Below are positions 50,096 through 58,560 of a DNA stretch of 64,000 bases, in pieces. The stretch covers positions 50,385-114,384 of the forward strand of contig NZ_STGE01000047.1 of the NCBI RefSeq assembly GCF_005222675.1, written 5' to 3'. The position numbers and the translations under genes are program-made. The notes beneath the pieces are model-generated. The model had not been told where the DNA came from and searched no databases. It saw only the letters and a list, made by a program, of their open reading frames with translations. Source of the DNA: Mycolicibacterium sp. CR10 (GTDB lineage Bacteria; Actinomycetota; Actinomycetes; Mycobacteriales; Mycobacteriaceae). Position 1 is the first letter of the stretch, and every line of letters starts with the position of its first letter.

Positions 50096-50347
50096 ATGAA
50101 GGCTCGCCTGAGTACCCTCGCTGCTCTCCTCGTTGCTGGCGGTGCTTCCGTCGCAATCGCTGCCGCCCCGGCGGCATTCGCCCAACCGTCATGTGTCGAG
50201 ACCGGCCAGGGTGGTGGCTATCAGGGCGGGTCGACGACGGTGTGCCAGTCGCCCGGCAACGCCCAGATCGATTCGCGGCCGAGCGTTCTCGCACCCAATG
50301 TGGACCAGGGGATGTTCCCGTGGGGCATGGGAATGTACATCCTCTGA
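50096..50347 (+). CDS. Small secreted protein with Cys pair
   Basis: 83 residues. Signal peptide 1-29 (hydrophobic AALLVAGGASVAIAAAPAAFA); the mature protein has Cys33 and Cys50 in SCVETGQGG...TTVCQSPG. It resembles the next protein (C-x-x-x-G...TYC pattern), suggesting tandem duplication. Function unknown. Confidence 0.75.
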   Translation: MKARLSTLAALLVAGGASVAIAAAPAAFAQPSCVETGQGGGYQGGSTTVCQSPGNAQIDSRPSVLAPNVDQGMFPWGMGMYIL

Positions 50348-50384
50348 CGGACGTCCGGACCGACACCGGGGGCAGGAGCGGGTC

Positions 50385-50618
50385 ATGAGGCCTCTCGCAC
50401 GCTGCGTCGTGCTGGCGATCGCCGGTGTCGCGGTCGCCATGGGCAGCGCACCGTTGGCCGCGGCGACTCCTGAATGCACCGACGTCGGATCCAGAGTCAC
50501 CTACTGCGAGACCAACGGCAGCACCCAGTTGATCGCGACGCCGCCGCCGTGGAATTTCGGCGGATGGCAGGGCATCGGCTTCTGGCCCCTGGTCGGCGGG
50601 TTCGGTATCGGCGATTGA
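50385..50618 (+). CDS. Small secreted protein with Cys pair
   Basis: 77 residues from ATG 50385 behind GCAGGAG. Signal peptide about 1-27. The mature part, ECTDVGSRVTYCETNGSTQL followed by PPPWNFGGW, has two closely spaced Cys. The frame is open upstream inside the previous gene, but the ribosome site and signal peptide fix this start. Function unknown. Confidence 0.75.
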   Translation: MRPLARCVVLAIAGVAVAMGSAPLAAATPECTDVGSRVTYCETNGSTQLIATPPPWNFGGWQGIGFWPLVGGFGIGD

Positions 50619-50711
50619 AGGCTGGACCGCGTCTTGAGCGGTTCGCAACCCGACATCAGCGCACGTCAACGGAGTTCCTCGGTGTCGTGACTGGTCCGCA
50701 GGCAGAGTTTC

Positions 50712-50723
50712 GTCTAGCCTAAC
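50712..50723. promoter_or_regulatory. Possible metalloregulator (MntR/DtxR-type) box
   Basis: The reverse strand reads GTTAGGCTAGAC, close to the TTAGGCTA core of DtxR-family sites, 34 bases ahead of mntH. MntR control of mntH is known in mycobacteria, but I cannot score this site. Confidence 0.3.
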
Positions 50724-50756
50724 TTTTCTGTTCGAACGTCCGGATAGAAGAGGGGT

Positions 50757-51986
50757 GTGGTGACGCAGCACGTCCAACCAGGGACGCGGCTCGGTTGGAC
50801 CCTGCTCGGGCCCGCTTTCGTCGCCGCGATTGCGTATGTCGACCCCGGAAACGTCGCGGCCAACGTCAGCGCGGGTGCGCAGTTCGGTTTCCTGCTGGTC
50901 TGGGTGATCGTCGTGGCCAACCTGATGGCCTGCCTCGTGCAGTATCTGTCGGCGAAGCTGGGCCTGGTCACTGGCCTCTCGCTGCCGGAAGCGGTCGGAG
51001 CCAGGATGGGTCGGCCGACCCGGCTGACGTATTGGGTGCAGGCCGAATTAGTTGCCATGGCAACGGATCTCGCTGAGGTCGTCGGTGGCGCGATCGCGCT
51101 GTACCTGCTCTTCGACCTACCGCTGCTCGTCGGCGGCGTCATCACCGGCGTGGTGTCGCTGGCGCTGCTGATCATCAAGGACCGCCGTGGCCAACGGACG
51201 TTCGAGCGCGTGATCATCGGCCTGCTGATGGTCATCGCGATCGGCTTCCTCACCAGCCTGGTGGCCGCACCACCTCGGATCGGGGACGTGGCGGAGGGTC
51301 TGGTCCCGCGGTTCGACGGCGCCGAGAGCATCCTGTTGGCCGCGGCGATGCTCGGCGCGACGGTGATGCCGCACGCGGTGTATCTACATTCCGGATTGGC
51401 CCGTGACCGCCACGGTCACCCCGGCGCAGGCGCACCGCGACGGCGACTGCTGCGTGCCACGCGATGGGACGTGGGGGTGGCGATGCTGATCGCGGGCGCG
51501 GTGAACATGGCGATGTTGCTGGTCGCGGCGACGAACCTGCAGGGCATGGAGAACACCGACTCCATCGAAGGGGCGTACGCCGCCGTGCAGAACACTCTCG
51601 GCCACACCGTCGCCCTGCTGTTCGCGATCGGTCTGCTGGCGTCCGGGCTCGCATCCTCGTCTGTGGGTGCGTACGCGGGCGCCATGATCATGCAGGGGTT
51701 GCTGCGCCGGTCCATCCCGCTGGTGGCGCGCCGGCTCATCACGCTGATTCCCGCGTTGGTGATCCTGGCCATCGGCGTCGATCCGAGCCGTGCGCTGGTG
51801 TTGTCGCAGGTCGTGCTGTCGTTCGGGATCCCGTTCGCGCTGATCCCGCTGGTGCGGCTGACCGGCAGCGCGCGCCTCATGGGTGAGGACGCCAACCACC
51901 GCGTCACCACCGCCCTGGGCTGGGGAGTTGCGGGGATCATTAGTCTGCTGAACGTGGTCCTCATCTACCTGACAGTCACAGGCTGA
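50757..51986 (+). CDS. mntH: NRAMP-family Mn2+/divalent-metal:H+ symporter
   Basis: 409 residues with eleven membrane helices. The metal-site motif DPGN on TM1 (YVDPGNVAAN, about 28-37) and MPH on TM6 (TVMPHAVYLHS) are both intact. It imports Mn2+ and possibly Fe2+ across the cytoplasmic membrane. GTG 50757 or the adjacent GTG 50760 can start it. The next gene starts directly at its stop codon. Corresponds to Rv0924c. Confidence 0.95.
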   Translation: MVTQHVQPGTRLGWTLLGPAFVAAIAYVDPGNVAANVSAGAQFGFLLVWVIVVANLMACLVQYLSAKLGLVTGLSLPEAVGARMGRPTRLTYWVQAELVAMATDLAEVVGGAIALYLLFDLPLLVGGVITGVVSLALLIIKDRRGQRTFERVIIGLLMVIAIGFLTSLVAAPPRIGDVAEGLVPRFDGAESILLAAAMLGATVMPHAVYLHSGLARDRHGHPGAGAPRRRLLRATRWDVGVAMLIAGAVNMAMLLVAATNLQGMENTDSIEGAYAAVQNTLGHTVALLFAIGLLASGLASSSVGAYAGAMIMQGLLRRSIPLVARRLITLIPALVILAIGVDPSRALVLSQVVLSFGIPFALIPLVRLTGSARLMGEDANHRVTTALGWGVAGIISLLNVVLIYLTVTG

Positions 51987-53063
51987 GTGGCGCGGCGCCG
52001 AGAAGGGCACGCCTACTTCGCGTACGGGTCCAACCTGTGTGCGCGGCAGATGGCGCAGCGATGCCCGGATGCGACCGATCCGCGGCGCGCCACCCTCGCC
52101 GACCACGACTGGCTGATCAACGAGCGCGGCGTCGCCACGGTCGAGCCGTTCGCCGGGAGTGAGGTGCACGGCGTCCTCTGGCAGCTGTCCGACCGCGACC
52201 TGGCCACACTCGACAGTGCCGAGGGTGTCCCGGTGCGGTATCGCCGCGACCGGCTCACGGTCCGTACCGAAGACGGCATGTCCCCGGCCTGGGTCTACAT
52301 CGACCACCGCTCCGAACCTGGACCGCCGAGGCCCGGTTACCTCGAGCGCATCCTCGAGGGCGCCCGCCACCACGGCCTTCCGCACCGCTGGATCGAGTTC
52401 CTCGAGCGCTGGGATCCGGCCCGTTGGCCACAACGCAAAGACCATTCTGATTCGGCTGCACCGCAGACACTTTCACAGCTTCTCGCCGATCCCGCGATCG
52501 TCGAGGACAGCACGCTGCGCTCACGGTTCGGCTTTCTCGCCATCCACGGTGGCGGTCTGGAGCAGATGACCGATGTCATCGCCGAGCGCGCCGCCGACGC
52601 CGCGGATGCGTCGCTGTATGTCGTGCGCCACCCCGATGGCTATCCACACCACCTGCCGTCCGCGCTCTACCGCACCGACGAATCACCGCGGCTCGCCGAA
52701 TTCCTCGATCACGTCGACGTGGCGGTGTCGCTGCACGGCTACGGCCGACTGGGCCGCAGCACTCAGATTCTGGCCGGCGGGCGCCACCGCGCTCTCGCCG
52801 AGCACGTCGCGAAGCACGTCGAGATCCCGGGCTACCAGGTGGTCACCGACCTCGGCACGATTCCGCGCGAACTCCGTGGTCTGCACCCCGACAACCCGGT
52901 CAATCGCGCACGCGGCGGCGGCGCGCAACTGGAGCTGTCGGCCCGGGTGCGGGGGATCAGCCCGCGCAGCGCGATACCTGGCGACGACGGCCTGTCCCCC
53001 GCCACCTCGGCGCTCGTCCAGGGCCTGGTGCGCGCGGCCCGTTCGTGGACACCACACATGTGA
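51987..53063 (+). CDS. Gamma-glutamylcyclotransferase-like domain fused to poly-gamma-glutamate hydrolase-like domain
   Basis: 358 residues. N-terminal domain (about 8-140): YFAYGSNLCARQM is the GGCT signature, and a catalytic acidic residue is likely in the VEPFAGSEVHGVLW region. C-terminal domain (about 165-355): LAIHGGGLEQMTDVIAERAA and VAVSLHGY match the zinc-dependent phage-type poly-gamma-glutamate hydrolase family (DUF867), with the HGGxxE metal motif. The GTG abuts the mntH stop. The fusion suggests turnover of gamma-glutamyl compounds. I know of no characterised example. Confidence 0.82.
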   Translation: MARRREGHAYFAYGSNLCARQMAQRCPDATDPRRATLADHDWLINERGVATVEPFAGSEVHGVLWQLSDRDLATLDSAEGVPVRYRRDRLTVRTEDGMSPAWVYIDHRSEPGPPRPGYLERILEGARHHGLPHRWIEFLERWDPARWPQRKDHSDSAAPQTLSQLLADPAIVEDSTLRSRFGFLAIHGGGLEQMTDVIAERAADAADASLYVVRHPDGYPHHLPSALYRTDESPRLAEFLDHVDVAVSLHGYGRLGRSTQILAGGRHRALAEHVAKHVEIPGYQVVTDLGTIPRELRGLHPDNPVNRARGGGAQLELSARVRGISPRSAIPGDDGLSPATSALVQGLVRAARSWTPHM

Positions 53064-53084
53064 TGCGGGGCGCTTAGCAAGGCA

Positions 53085-53112
53085 CCCATCCGCAGGTCCC
53101 ACCGCTCCGAAT
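53085..53112 (+). promoter_or_regulatory. SigK-type promoter of the Rv0449c-Rv0444c-like operon
   Basis: CCATCC (53085-53090), a 16-base spacer and CGAATA (53107-53112) match the -35/-10 pattern reported for SigK promoters such as mpt83/mpt70. It stands 8 bases before the first start codon, and the operon encodes SigK itself, so autoregulation is expected. Confidence 0.7.
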
Positions 53113-53120
53113 ACGGCTAT

Positions 53121-54425
53121 GTGGAACCCATGCGGGCAGAAATGCGGTCGATCGGCATCATCGGCAGCGGTGTAGCCGGTCTCGTCGCCGCCTATACGTT
53201 GTCGGGACGCGACCGCGTCACCCTTTTCGAGGCGGACCACCGTGTCGGCGGGCATGCACACACCCACCGCGTCGACCGCGGAGACGGCACCATCGTCGGC
53301 GTCGACTCCGCCTTCCTCGTTCACAACGACCGCACCTACCCCACCCTGTGCAGGCTGTTCGACGAACTCGGCATCGCCACCCAGGAGACCGACATGTCGA
53401 TGTCGGTCCGCGACGACCGCCTCGGACTCGAGTACGCGGGCGCCCGCGGCCTCGGCGGTCTGTTCCCCGCGCTGTCGTCGCTGGGCCGTCCGCGCTACCT
53501 GCGCATGCTTGCGGAGGTGACCCGCTTCCACCGGGCGGCGCAGCAACTGTTGAGCGACGAATCCACTGAACCGGTGCCCCTCGGCAGGTTCCTGCAGCAG
53601 CAACGTTTCTCGGAGTACTTCATCGAGCACTTCATGAAGCCGCTCGTGGCCGCGGTGTGGTCGTGTCCCCCCGGTGACGCGATGCGCTACCCGGCCCGCT
53701 ACCTGTTCGTGTTCCTCGAGCACCACGGGATGCTGTCGGTATTCGGCTCGCCGACGTGGCGCACCGTCACCGGCGGATCGGCCACCTACGTCGACGCGAT
53801 CGTCGGACTGGTCGACGACGTCCGGACGGACACCGCCGTGACCGCGGTCCGGCGAGTCGGCGACGGGGTCGAGGTGATCGCAACCGGTTGCGCACCTGCC
53901 CTGTTCGATGCTGTCGTCATCGCCACCCATCCCGACCAGGCGCTGCGGCTTCTCGCCGAGCCGACGGCAGCCGAGCGAGAAGTCCTGGGCGCAATCCCCT
54001 ACTCCACCAACCTCGCACAGCTGCACACCGATGAATCGGTGCTGCCTCGCCGGCGCCGAGCTAGGGCGTCGTGGAACTATCTGGCCACCGACAGCGATGA
54101 TCGGGTCGTCGTCAGCTACGACATCACCCGCCTGATGCGCCTGAGCGGTCCGCGCCGATTCGTGGTGACGCTCGGTGGCCACGACGTCGTGGACCAGGAC
54201 ACCGTGATCGCCGAGATGACCTACGCCCACCCGATGTACACCGTCGAATCTGTTGCCGCTCAACAACTCCTGCCGACGTTGAACGACGACAAGGTGGTCT
54301 TCGCCGGCGCTTACCACGGCTGGGGGTTCCACGAGGACGGTGCCGCATCCGGATTGAGCGCGGCACGTCGCCTCGGCGCCGACTGGCCGGTGGCACGCCC
54401 CGTGGCCGAGGCGGTGGCATGTTGA
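53121..54425 (+). CDS. FAD-dependent amine-oxidase-like protein, Rv0449c-like
   Basis: 434 residues (starts GTG 53121, ATG 53130 or ATG 53142, all in frame). N-terminal dinucleotide fold SIGIIGSGVAGLVAAYTL with FEADHRVGGHAHT. C-terminal FAD segment near VVFAGAYHGWGFHEDG. Proteins of this type pair with the methyltransferase encoded downstream; in 10-methyl fatty acid synthesis the partner flavoenzyme reduces the methylene intermediate, so that is a plausible role. It is the first gene of the sigK operon. Confidence 0.88.
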   Translation: MEPMRAEMRSIGIIGSGVAGLVAAYTLSGRDRVTLFEADHRVGGHAHTHRVDRGDGTIVGVDSAFLVHNDRTYPTLCRLFDELGIATQETDMSMSVRDDRLGLEYAGARGLGGLFPALSSLGRPRYLRMLAEVTRFHRAAQQLLSDESTEPVPLGRFLQQQRFSEYFIEHFMKPLVAAVWSCPPGDAMRYPARYLFVFLEHHGMLSVFGSPTWRTVTGGSATYVDAIVGLVDDVRTDTAVTAVRRVGDGVEVIATGCAPALFDAVVIATHPDQALRLLAEPTAAEREVLGAIPYSTNLAQLHTDESVLPRRRRARASWNYLATDSDDRVVVSYDITRLMRLSGPRRFVVTLGGHDVVDQDTVIAEMTYAHPMYTVESVAAQQLLPTLNDDKVVFAGAYHGWGFHEDGAASGLSAARRLGADWPVARPVAEAVAC

Positions 54426-55177
54426 GTACGGCATCGAACAAGAGCCAGAGCACGGCCCTGTACCGGACCAGGATCACCCACCTGCGTCGTGCGCCCGTGC
54501 ACCACTACTTCGAGCACCGCAGTTACAGCTGGTTCGTCGACCTGGACGCATTGCCCCGGTTGCCGCGGTGGCTGCGGCCGTTCGCGAAGTTCGATGCCCG
54601 TGACCACCTTTGGGATGCCGAGAACGACACCCTTCGCGGCCGTGTCGATGCGTTCCTTGCCGGCAAGGACATCGATCTGAGCGGTGGGAAAGTGACCGCA
54701 CTGATGCACGCCCGGGTTCTCGGCTACGTCTTCAACCCGCTGAGCGTGTACTGGTGCCACGATGCGCAGGGCGTGTTGCGGTACGTCATCGCCGAAGTGC
54801 ACAACACCTACGGTGGTCGCCACGCCTACCTGCTCCCGCCGTCCGGTGACCGGCCCGCGATGGTGACGAAGAAGCTCTACGTGTCGCCGTTCAACGACGT
54901 CGACGGGCACTACCTGGTGCGGGCCCCGGAGCCGGATGACCATCTGGACGTGACGATTTCGCTTCATCGCGACAACCAGCCGGCCTTCGTCGCCACCATG
55001 CGCGGCACCAGGAGGAAGGCGAGCATCAGCCAGATCGTGGGGATGCAGGTCGTCGCCCCGCTGGCCCCGCTGATGAACGCGCTGAGCATCCGGGTGCAGG
55101 GAATCCTGTTGTGGCTCAGGCGGGTACCCCTGGTACCCCGCCCGAGCATCGAAAGAGAGAAAGTGGAACATCTGTGA
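54419..55177 (+). CDS. DUF1365 protein, Rv0448c-like
   Basis: 252 residues. ALYRTRITHLRRAPVHHYFEHRSYSWFVDLD and VLGYVFNPLSVYWCHD are DUF1365 hallmarks. The start overlaps the flavoprotein gene by 7 bases, and its stop overlaps the next start as GTGA. The family nearly always sits between an amine-oxidase-like protein and a cyclopropane-synthase-like methyltransferase, which implies a shared lipid-modification job. Biochemistry unknown. Confidence 0.9.
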   Translation: MLSTASNKSQSTALYRTRITHLRRAPVHHYFEHRSYSWFVDLDALPRLPRWLRPFAKFDARDHLWDAENDTLRGRVDAFLAGKDIDLSGGKVTALMHARVLGYVFNPLSVYWCHDAQGVLRYVIAEVHNTYGGRHAYLLPPSGDRPAMVTKKLYVSPFNDVDGHYLVRAPEPDDHLDVTISLHRDNQPAFVATMRGTRRKASISQIVGMQVVAPLAPLMNALSIRVQGILLWLRRVPLVPRPSIEREKVEHL

Positions 55178-56445
55178 CCATCGATGTTTCCGGACAGGCC
55201 ATCGCAGCCGTCGACTCAGAGCGCTGGCCGGCTGTGGCACGGGTACCTCACGGCCCGGTGAGCGTGACCGCCGGCGCCATCGCGGACACGCTGTTCCGCC
55301 GCGCTGCAGCGCGGCTGCCCATCCGGGTGATGTATCCCGACGGGACAGTCATCGGCGCCGCGGATCCGACGCTACCGACGATGGTCGTGCACCGCCCGGA
55401 GACGTTGGTTCGCCGCGTCGGGCGCTACGGCCTGATCGGCTTCGGCGAGTCCTACATGGCCGGCGATTGGACCTCGGCCGACCCGGCCGGCCTGCTCACC
55501 GAGTTCGGGAAGCGGCTGGCTGAACTCATACCCCCTGTGCTGCAGCGATTTCGGCCCCTCGCCGTAGTGCGTCATCCGCGCAGCCACCTCAACAGCATCT
55601 CCCAGGCCCGGCGCAACGTCGCCGATCACTACGACCTGTCCAACGATCTTTTCGGGGAGTTCCTCGACGAGACGATGACCTACTCGAGCGCACTCTTCGA
55701 GACGTTGCCTGCCACCCCGGATGACCTGGCGCGGGCGCAGCACCGCAAGATCGACCGCCTGCTGGACGCGGCAGGCGTCGGGCCGGGAAGCAGGGTGTTG
55801 GAGATCGGAACCGGTTGGGGCGAACTGTGTCTGCGCGCCGCGGGGCGGGGCGCTTCGGTGCGATCGGTCACCCTCTCTGCCGAGCAGCGGCAGCTGGCGA
55901 CGGCCCGGGTGGCCGCCGCCGGGCTCAGTGACCGCGTGGACATCGAGCTGCGCGACTACCGCGACATCGACGGCACCTACGACGCCGTGGTGTCGGTGGA
56001 GATGATCGAGGCGGTGGGCTACGACTTCTGGCCGACGTACTTCGAGACGCTGGACCGGCTGGTCACGCCGGCCGGACGTGTCGCGATTCAGGCCATCACC
56101 ATGCCCCATGACCGGATGGTCGCCAGTCGCAACACCTATACCTGGATTCAGAAGTACATCTTCCCGGGCGGGCTGATCCCGTCGACCGAAGCGATCATCG
56201 GCATCACCGAGCGGCAGACCCGGCTGCGCACCGTTGACATGTTCTCACTGCGTCCGCACTATGCCGAGACTCTGCGGATGTGGCGGGAACGATTCGTCGA
56301 GCGACGGGATGCGGTCGCCGCGTTGGGTTTCGACGATGTGTTCCACCGGATGTGGGAGCTGTACCTGGCCTACTCCGAGGCCGGGTTCCGGTCGGGCTAC
56401 CTCGACGTCTATCAGTGGACCTTCGCCCCGACGGGGCGGCCGTAA
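55174..56445 (+). CDS. ufaA1: Cyclopropane-fatty-acid-synthase-like SAM methyltransferase
   Basis: 423 residues. The N-terminal helical region is followed by NVADHYDLSNDLFGEFLDETMTYSSALF (substrate-binding segment, near 150) and SAM motif I VLEIGTGWGE near 208. It methylates the double bond of unsaturated phospholipid acyl chains. The M. tuberculosis homologue Rv0447c has been linked to tuberculostearic acid formation, as I recall. GTG 55174 overlaps the DUF1365 stop; its own stop overlaps the next start (TAATG). Confidence 0.9.
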   Translation: MTIDVSGQAIAAVDSERWPAVARVPHGPVSVTAGAIADTLFRRAAARLPIRVMYPDGTVIGAADPTLPTMVVHRPETLVRRVGRYGLIGFGESYMAGDWTSADPAGLLTEFGKRLAELIPPVLQRFRPLAVVRHPRSHLNSISQARRNVADHYDLSNDLFGEFLDETMTYSSALFETLPATPDDLARAQHRKIDRLLDAAGVGPGSRVLEIGTGWGELCLRAAGRGASVRSVTLSAEQRQLATARVAAAGLSDRVDIELRDYRDIDGTYDAVVSVEMIEAVGYDFWPTYFETLDRLVTPAGRVAIQAITMPHDRMVASRNTYTWIQKYIFPGGLIPSTEAIIGITERQTRLRTVDMFSLRPHYAETLRMWRERFVERRDAVAALGFDDVFHRMWELYLAYSEAGFRSGYLDVYQWTFAPTGRP

Positions 56446-57230
56446 TGTCCTTCCTCGTCGTTTCCGTTGCGTCGCTGGCGATCCTGGTCGTCGCGCACGG
56501 AATCACGTTCCTGATCGGCCGACGTCTCGGCCGCTACAACGTCGTCGACGTCACATGGGGTGCCGGGTTTGTCGCCGTTGCTGCCGTCTGCGCAGCGGTC
56601 GGAACCGGCGACCTGTTCCGGCGCCTGCTCCTGTTGGCCCTCGTGGCGGTGTGGGGCCTGCGGCTGGCCTGGCACATGGTTGGCAAGTCGGCGGGTAAGG
56701 GCGAAGACCCCCGCTATCGCGCGCTATTGCGAGACGACTTCTCGGCCAAGAATGTCATCCGCCGGATCTTCCTGGTGCAGGCTGCTGCCGGCTGGTTCAT
56801 CTCGCTGCCGCTTCAGGTGTCGGCGGTACTGGGCCCCACACCGGCCGCGCTGCTGCCGGTCCTGGTGGCCGGGGTGGCGGTTTGGCTGCTGGGCGTGGTG
56901 TTCGAGACGGTCGGGGACCACCAGCTTCGCGTCTTCAAGGCTGACCCCTCCCACCAGGGCGTCATCATGGATCGCGGATTGTGGGCATGGACGCGGCATC
57001 CCAACTATTTCGGGGACGCCTGTGTCTGGTGGGGGTTGTGGCTGGTCTCCGTGGCCGGGTGGGTTTCGCTGGCCACGGTGGGGTCACCGGCGCTGATGAC
57101 GTACTTCATCGTTTACGTCACCGGGGGCAAGCTCACCGAGAAACAAATGGCCGACCGGCCGGGATTCCGTGAATACTGTTCGCGCACATCATTTTTCATT
57201 CCGACACCGCCGAAGTCCCGATTAACGTGA
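56445..57230 (+). CDS. DUF1295 membrane protein, Rv0446c-like
   Basis: 261 residues with about six membrane helices. The C-terminal end GLWAWTRHPNYFGDACVWWGLWL...TEKQMADRPGFREYCSRTSFFIPT is the DUF1295/steroid-5-alpha-reductase-like signature (RHPNYFG for NADPH binding, EK...R..Y at the end). A membrane lipid reductase is plausible. Overlaps sigK as GTGA. Confidence 0.92.
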   Translation: MSFLVVSVASLAILVVAHGITFLIGRRLGRYNVVDVTWGAGFVAVAAVCAAVGTGDLFRRLLLLALVAVWGLRLAWHMVGKSAGKGEDPRYRALLRDDFSAKNVIRRIFLVQAAAGWFISLPLQVSAVLGPTPAALLPVLVAGVAVWLLGVVFETVGDHQLRVFKADPSHQGVIMDRGLWAWTRHPNYFGDACVWWGLWLVSVAGWVSLATVGSPALMTYFIVYVTGGKLTEKQMADRPGFREYCSRTSFFIPTPPKSRLT

Positions 57231-57808
57231 CGATATTGACACTGGTGGCTAGGCTACCGCTCGTGACCGCCGAACTCGACGCACTGCTGCGCCAGGTGGC
57301 CCACCGGGACGTCGATGCGTTCGCGGCCTTCTACGATCAGACCCGATCTCGGGTGTTCGGGCTGGTCACGAGGGTTTTGCGCGATCCTGGCTACAGCGAA
57401 GAGACAACCCAGGACGTCTACCTGCAGGTGTGGCGCAATGCTGCCAACTACGACCCATCGGCCGGTTCGCCGCTGGCCTGGCTGATGACGCTGGCCCACC
57501 GGCGCGCCGTGGACCGGGTGCGTTCCGAGCAGGCGGCCAGCACGCGGGAATCCCGCTACGGCGCCGCCAACGTCGAACCGGCGTCGGACCACGTCGCCGA
57601 ATCTGTCATTCGCAGCGACGAACGCCGCCAGGTCGCCGAATGTCTGGGGTCGCTGACCGACACCCAGCGCGAATGCATCCAGCTCGCATATTACGACGGG
57701 CTGACGTACGTCCAGGTCTCCGAGCGCCTCTCGGCGAACCTCGCGACAATCAAATCCAGGATGCGGGACGCGATCCGGGGCCTGCGTAAATGTCTGGGGG
57801 CAGCGTGA
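57227..57808 (+). CDS. sigK: ECF RNA polymerase sigma factor SigK
   Basis: 193 residues: region 2 (AFAAFYDQTRSRVFGLVTRVLRDPGYSEETTQDVYLQVWRN in part, about 24-65) and region 4 (LTDTQRECIQLAYYDGLTYVQVSERLSANLATIKSRM, about 140-180). In M. tuberculosis it drives mpt70/mpt83 and its own operon. The GTG at 57227 overlaps the DUF1295 stop; downstream GTGs at 57245 and 57263 are also in frame. The gene ends overlapping its anti-sigma factor gene as GTGA. Confidence 0.95.
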   Translation: MTILTLVARLPLVTAELDALLRQVAHRDVDAFAAFYDQTRSRVFGLVTRVLRDPGYSEETTQDVYLQVWRNAANYDPSAGSPLAWLMTLAHRRAVDRVRSEQAASTRESRYGAANVEPASDHVAESVIRSDERRQVAECLGSLTDTQRECIQLAYYDGLTYVQVSERLSANLATIKSRMRDAIRGLRKCLGAA

Positions 57809-58545
57809 CCGTTCCCTTCGAAAGTGCCGGGCCCGACGGCCCTGACCTGCTGTCCCTCGCGACGCCGTACGCGCTGCACGCGCTGACCGACGCCGAAGCC
57901 GCCGACATCGAACGACTCCTCGGTGACGCACCGCCCGACATCGCTGAGGCCTTCCTCGCCGAGGTTCGTGCGGTGCGGGAGACGATGGCCGTCATCGCCA
58001 CCGCCACCGCGGTCGAACCACCGGCACACATTCGCGGCCAGGTGCTGCAGCAGATCACCGATGATCCGGTGCGACCGCTGGTGCGACCGGAGAAGCAGTC
58101 CACGAGGTGGAGTCGGGTGGCGCTGGCCGCTGCCGCCGCCGTCGCGATCGGGCTCAGCGCGGTCGGTGTCGGCCTGGCTCTGCGCCCGACGCCGACACCG
58201 ACTGCCGCCGAGCAGGTGTTCGCCGCGCCCGATGTGCGCACCGTGTCCGGTGAGATCCCTGGCGGTGGCACGGCGACCGTGGTGTTCTCCCGCGAGCGGG
58301 ATGCCGGCGTCCTCGTGATGAACAACGTGGCACCCCCCGAACAGGGCACCGTGTACCAGATGTGGCTGGTCGACGCCGAGGGTCCGCACCCGGCGGGAAC
58401 GATGGACGCCGAAGCGGTGTCGCCGTCGACCACCGCGGTGCTCCCCGATCTCGGATCGTCGAAAACCCTCGCGTTCACGATCGAACCCGCGGGGGGTTCG
58501 GCGCAACCGACCAGCCCGGCGTTCGCGGAGCTTCCGCTGGTCTAG
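57805..58545 (+). CDS. rskA: Anti-sigma-K factor RskA
   Basis: 246 residues: a cytoplasmic N-terminal anti-sigma domain (LLSLATPYALHALTDAEAADIERLL), one TM segment at about 105-127 (VALAAAAAVAIGLSAVGVGLAL) and an extracytoplasmic C-terminal domain (VMNNVAPPEQGTVYQMWLVDAEG). In M. tuberculosis, regulated proteolysis (Rip1) releases SigK. GTG 57805 overlaps sigK; ATG 57790 in the same frame is the alternative. Confidence 0.94.
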   Translation: MTVPFESAGPDGPDLLSLATPYALHALTDAEAADIERLLGDAPPDIAEAFLAEVRAVRETMAVIATATAVEPPAHIRGQVLQQITDDPVRPLVRPEKQSTRWSRVALAAAAAVAIGLSAVGVGLALRPTPTPTAAEQVFAAPDVRTVSGEIPGGGTATVVFSRERDAGVLVMNNVAPPEQGTVYQMWLVDAEGPHPAGTMDAEAVSPSTTAVLPDLGSSKTLAFTIEPAGGSAQPTSPAFAELPLV

Positions 58546-58560
58546 ACGGCCCGGGAACGT

